Source of the DNA: Pomacea canaliculata
Lineage: Eukaryota > Mollusca > Gastropoda > Architaenioglossa > Ampullariidae
Length of the DNA stretch: 64,000 nt
Reading direction: 5' to 3'
Assembly (NCBI RefSeq): GCF_003073045.1
Contig: NC_037596.1
Span: 26,386,392 to 26,450,391, forward strand
The translations under genes and the position numbers were made by a program. Position 1 is the stretch's first letter. Each line of letters begins with the position of its first letter. The notes under the pieces are model-generated. The model did not search any database and was not told the origin of the DNA. It worked only from the letters and a program-made list of their open reading frames with translations. Positions 61,335 to 64,000 of the stretch are shown here, piece by piece.

Positions 61335-61700
61335 GGCAATCAGCGGTTAAGATAAGCAAACAAAGTAAAGATATGGTCAATTGTACTATAAGCTCTTCTA
61401 AAGCCTGCCTGCTCTTCTAGAAGCTTTTCTTCTGTTTCCGCCCATCTTGACAATCTCTTATTCAATATATCTGTGTAAATTTTACTACTAACACTAGTTA
61501 GTGCCACTCTATAATGTTCTGGTTCGTTTATGTTTCCTTTTTTATGTATTGGTAGTATGATAGATTTGTGCCATTCGCATGGGAAAGTGCCTTTCTCGAA
61601 TAAAATGTTGAACAGTTTTAGCAAAAAGTCAAAAGTAACCTCATTTGAATTTTTTAACATTTCACTAATAATTTTGTCCGTACGTGCACTTTTTCAGCGC
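61335..61700 (-). pseudogene. jockey-like LINE reverse transcriptase fragment
   Basis: A 106-codon minus-strand frame contains classical motifs: GTFPCEWHKSIILPIHKKG, EHYRVALTSVSSKIYTDIL and LLEEQAGFRRAYSTIDHIF. These are RT domains 1-3 of jockey-type elements. The 3' part, including the catalytic FADD region, is missing, so the copy is truncated. It lies just outside the right copy of the segmental duplication. Confidence 0.8.
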
Positions 61701-62895
61701 TTGGTCTACTGGTAGCAACCACACTTCTCCCTATGTACTGACTGAGCTGTAGGAAACGTGGAATAAAGAGGCTGTTTGAAGTTTAATTTTTTTTTTCTGC
61801 AGTGTCTCCTTGAGCTGTATGTGTATGTGTGCGGATGCGTGTTTGTGAAAGAAATAGATATTTCATGCATATGCAACTTAAGTGAGCGCTTGTCTTCTTA
61901 CAACACATAAACAGATGAACAGGAATGTAGTGACAACATATGTGTGTATGTGTTTGGAGATCAGTTGTTTGTCTATAGCAGCCATCAAAGACAATTTTTT
62001 CAAATCACAAAAGACAAATGATTGCGGTTCACCTTTTTTATTTTCAACATGCATTTTCGATGCCATTGACAACGATAAAGTTCAAAATCTTAGAACACCT
62101 TTTTTTCGAAAAATTGGACATTTTTTTCCACTCTTTTTCTTTTTGTAGAATTGTTTGCTTTAGAATTGCTTGTGGGGTAAAAGACCTCACAATTATTGAC
62201 TCATATTAAATATGCTTTTATTGCCACATTGCAGTGCCTTAAGGGATGTCTGATAAACTGTCATAATTTTGGTCACTTTTGTTGTAATATTCTACAGACT
62301 TTCAAGTGTAAGCAAAACATTAGCAGGATTGTGTGCCATGACACTGTTCAAAGGTGACAGTAGACGTTGACAGATATTTCTTAGAATTCCAGTTAGCCGA
62401 TGAGTAAGGTGTTCCATCAGGTGAATAAACTCTGCACACACAATGTAAGTTTCCTTAAAGGAAAAAAGGAAGAACATCAAATAATAGGATAAACATTGAA
62501 CAAATAAATAGCTTTAAGTCCTTTGAAAATCAGATGTATATTCGAAAATCTACAAGTTTTAAAATGTTTTTACAATGAATACCATAAAGTATTAATTTAG
62601 TCGTCTTTATTATTTTTGACACAAAAATAGTTGTAAAATTCACTTGCTAATTTTGTAGAGTGTTTGCGTTGCTTTCAAATGTCTGTTATTGACTTTTAAT
62701 ATGCAAACTAACAATGTCAGATTCGTGTCAGTATGTCTGTGCAATGAAATTATTATTCTGTACATTGCATATTTTGATATATTGTAGACTATATTATATA
62801 TTAACATTATATTATGTATCATATTATGTATAAATATAATTTATGCATATAGTTTTAGCTTGAGGTTTTTCAATGAAAAAAAAAAGTAAGTTTAT

Positions 62896-63658
62896 TGTCA
62901 CGGACCAGTCTACATGTATTAGGAACAGGGGGTTGTTGCCCCTGATTTTGTTTTTCAAAGATTATTGCCCTTACCTTACATATATGAGTGTGTTGGTTGC
63001 GTCGTGTTTTGCGTCAGAACACGACGTCATTTTATGACGCAATTTGAGAGGGACGTAAGGTGAAAATTATTTGGAAGAGAGCAGACGGCTGTGAGCAGTG
63101 AAGAGAGGCGCTGTGTGGAAGTGGATCATGTGTTGATCCCCGGGAATATATATGTGGTGCCCTCTTTGGGTCATGTGTTGATCCCCAGGAGTATATTTGT
63201 GGTGCCCGCTTTGGATCATGTGTTGATCCCCAGGAATATATTTGTGGTGCCCGCTTTGGATCATGTGTTGATCAAAGTGCCCAGTCAGCACCTATTATTA
63301 TTATTAAGCATAGGAACGTGTATGCACCACTGTTGGACAAGGCGCAGAGAGGATTTTACATAGACCTTGCAATTTTGGGTGTGAGTAACTAAGACTAGCA
63401 ATTTATTCAAAAACATACGACAGTTGGAAGTATATTGAAATTGACATGTGTATGTCGTCTTGGTGACATTAAGAGAACTGTTGGAGTTACAAGGCGCTGT
63501 GTGGAAGACCTATGGACTTTGTATATATTTAGTTAATGTTGATTGATTTAAAGTTTTGATTCCTACGACAAATCTTCGTGATATATGATTGAAAGAACAC
63601 GCAAGGGGACGCGTGCGTGTTGTGAGTGAAAGTGAGATCAAAAACAGCGTCCCTGACA
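62896..63658. mobile_element. second solo LTR-like insertion
   Basis: The left copy of the duplication continues without this 763 bp segment, so it is an insertion. It begins TGTCACGGAC and ends GTCCCTGACA, the same kind of ends as the solo LTR at 14840-15757. The flanks (tttat and tatat) match at four of five positions. It contains a 45-bp tandem repeat. Confidence 0.65.
63121..63275. repeat. 45-bp tandem repeat, about 3.3 copies, in the LTR
   Basis: Units of 45 bp begin (g/a)TCATGTGTTGATCCCC and contain TTTGTGGTGCCC. Since 45 is a multiple of three, a 90-codon plus-strand frame (63091-63363) stays open with a 15-residue repeat (DHVLIPRNIFVVPAL). I do not regard it as a gene. Confidence 0.85.
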
Positions 63659-64000
63659 TATATATAATTAAATTGCAGCAAGAATAACAGACCGGGTGAT
63701 TTCTAAATGAATATAGATATGTGTATCTGAATGATGCTTTAATACTTTTATGCTGGTTGGTCAGTGCCGGATTCAAAGTCTGCACCCAGGTCGGTTTACC
63801 TGATAACAGTCATTGTCAGACGGTATATAAATGTAAATGTAGACTGATGTTAATTAAAAAATGTGTGTTAAGAACCTCATGACATTTTTTTTATGCAACA
63901 AAATCAGTGTTAGTCAAGATGTGAATTTGCAACAGGAGAGTTGAATGTTTTAGAAACATCTACACTCGTCTACATTATGTTAAATATACCAAGTTTGAAA

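Larger units (their letters stand above)
61810..64000. repeat. segmental duplication, right copy (runs off the window)
   Basis: Direct repeat of 54050-55660, interrupted by the solo LTR at 62896-63658. It still matches the left copy at the last base of the window, so the PLAT exon is expected to be repeated to the right. Confidence 0.85.

Noticed and set aside
1..64000. CRISPR array, prophage, operon or bacterial defence system
   Set aside because: No spaced short repeats, no prokaryotic gene density and no ribosome-binding sites; introns and eukaryotic repeats show nuclear animal DNA.

Overview
The window looks like nuclear DNA of a metazoan, most likely a lophotrochozoan such as a gastropod mollusc. 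This is an inference from intron-split genes with GT-AG borders, TATA and CCAAT promoters, families of secreted SRCR, Ig, EF-hand and PLAT proteins, many microsatellites, and decayed hAT, RTE, jockey/CR1, LTR and tRNA-SINE elements. There is no bacterial gene organisation, no CRISPR array and no rRNA. I could not run a similarity search, so the species is open.

Layout. (1) 1-19.5 kb, minus strand: a tandem array of group A SRCR (scavenger receptor cysteine-rich) domains. Each domain is split over two exons of exactly 148 and 173 nt. A signal-peptide exon with a CCAAT promoter lies at 19.25 kb, and a second signal exon with a destroyed donor lies at 11.2 kb. RTE fragments, hAT MITEs and a solo LTR have spread the units apart. 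(2) 16.5-27 kb: RTE retrotransposon debris, a possible CRE-type promoter at 24.3 kb, simple repeats and little else. (3) 27-44.7 kb, minus strand: tandem Ig-domain genes. Gene A (signal peptide, three Ig exons, tail exon) is intact on paper at about 359 aa. Gene B is shorter and its Ig exon is frameshifted. Two orphan tail exons lie near 27 kb, one of them against a dead 2.3 kb hAT transposon (27.5-29.8 kb). (4) 46.9-53.5 kb: two secreted EF-hand genes in head-to-head orientation with identical internal exon lengths and related promoters, an inverted duplication. (5) 54-64 kb: a small secreted PLAT-domain gene (minus strand) inside a tandem duplication that runs off the right edge, interrupted there by a second solo LTR, plus a jockey-like reverse transcriptase fragment and SINEs.

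How it fits together. Every recognisable host gene begins with a signal peptide. The SRCR, Ig and PLAT genes leave the signal exon in phase 1, the arrangement that favours exon shuffling and tandem domain gain; the EF-hand genes leave it in phase 2. SRCR and Ig proteins in invertebrates are often secreted recognition molecules, EF-hand proteins bind calcium, and PLAT domains bind lipid or protein. A role in innate recognition or mucus/haemolymph is plausible for the SRCR and Ig clusters but is not shown by the sequence. The window's main theme is local duplication at several scales followed by decay and transposon insertion.
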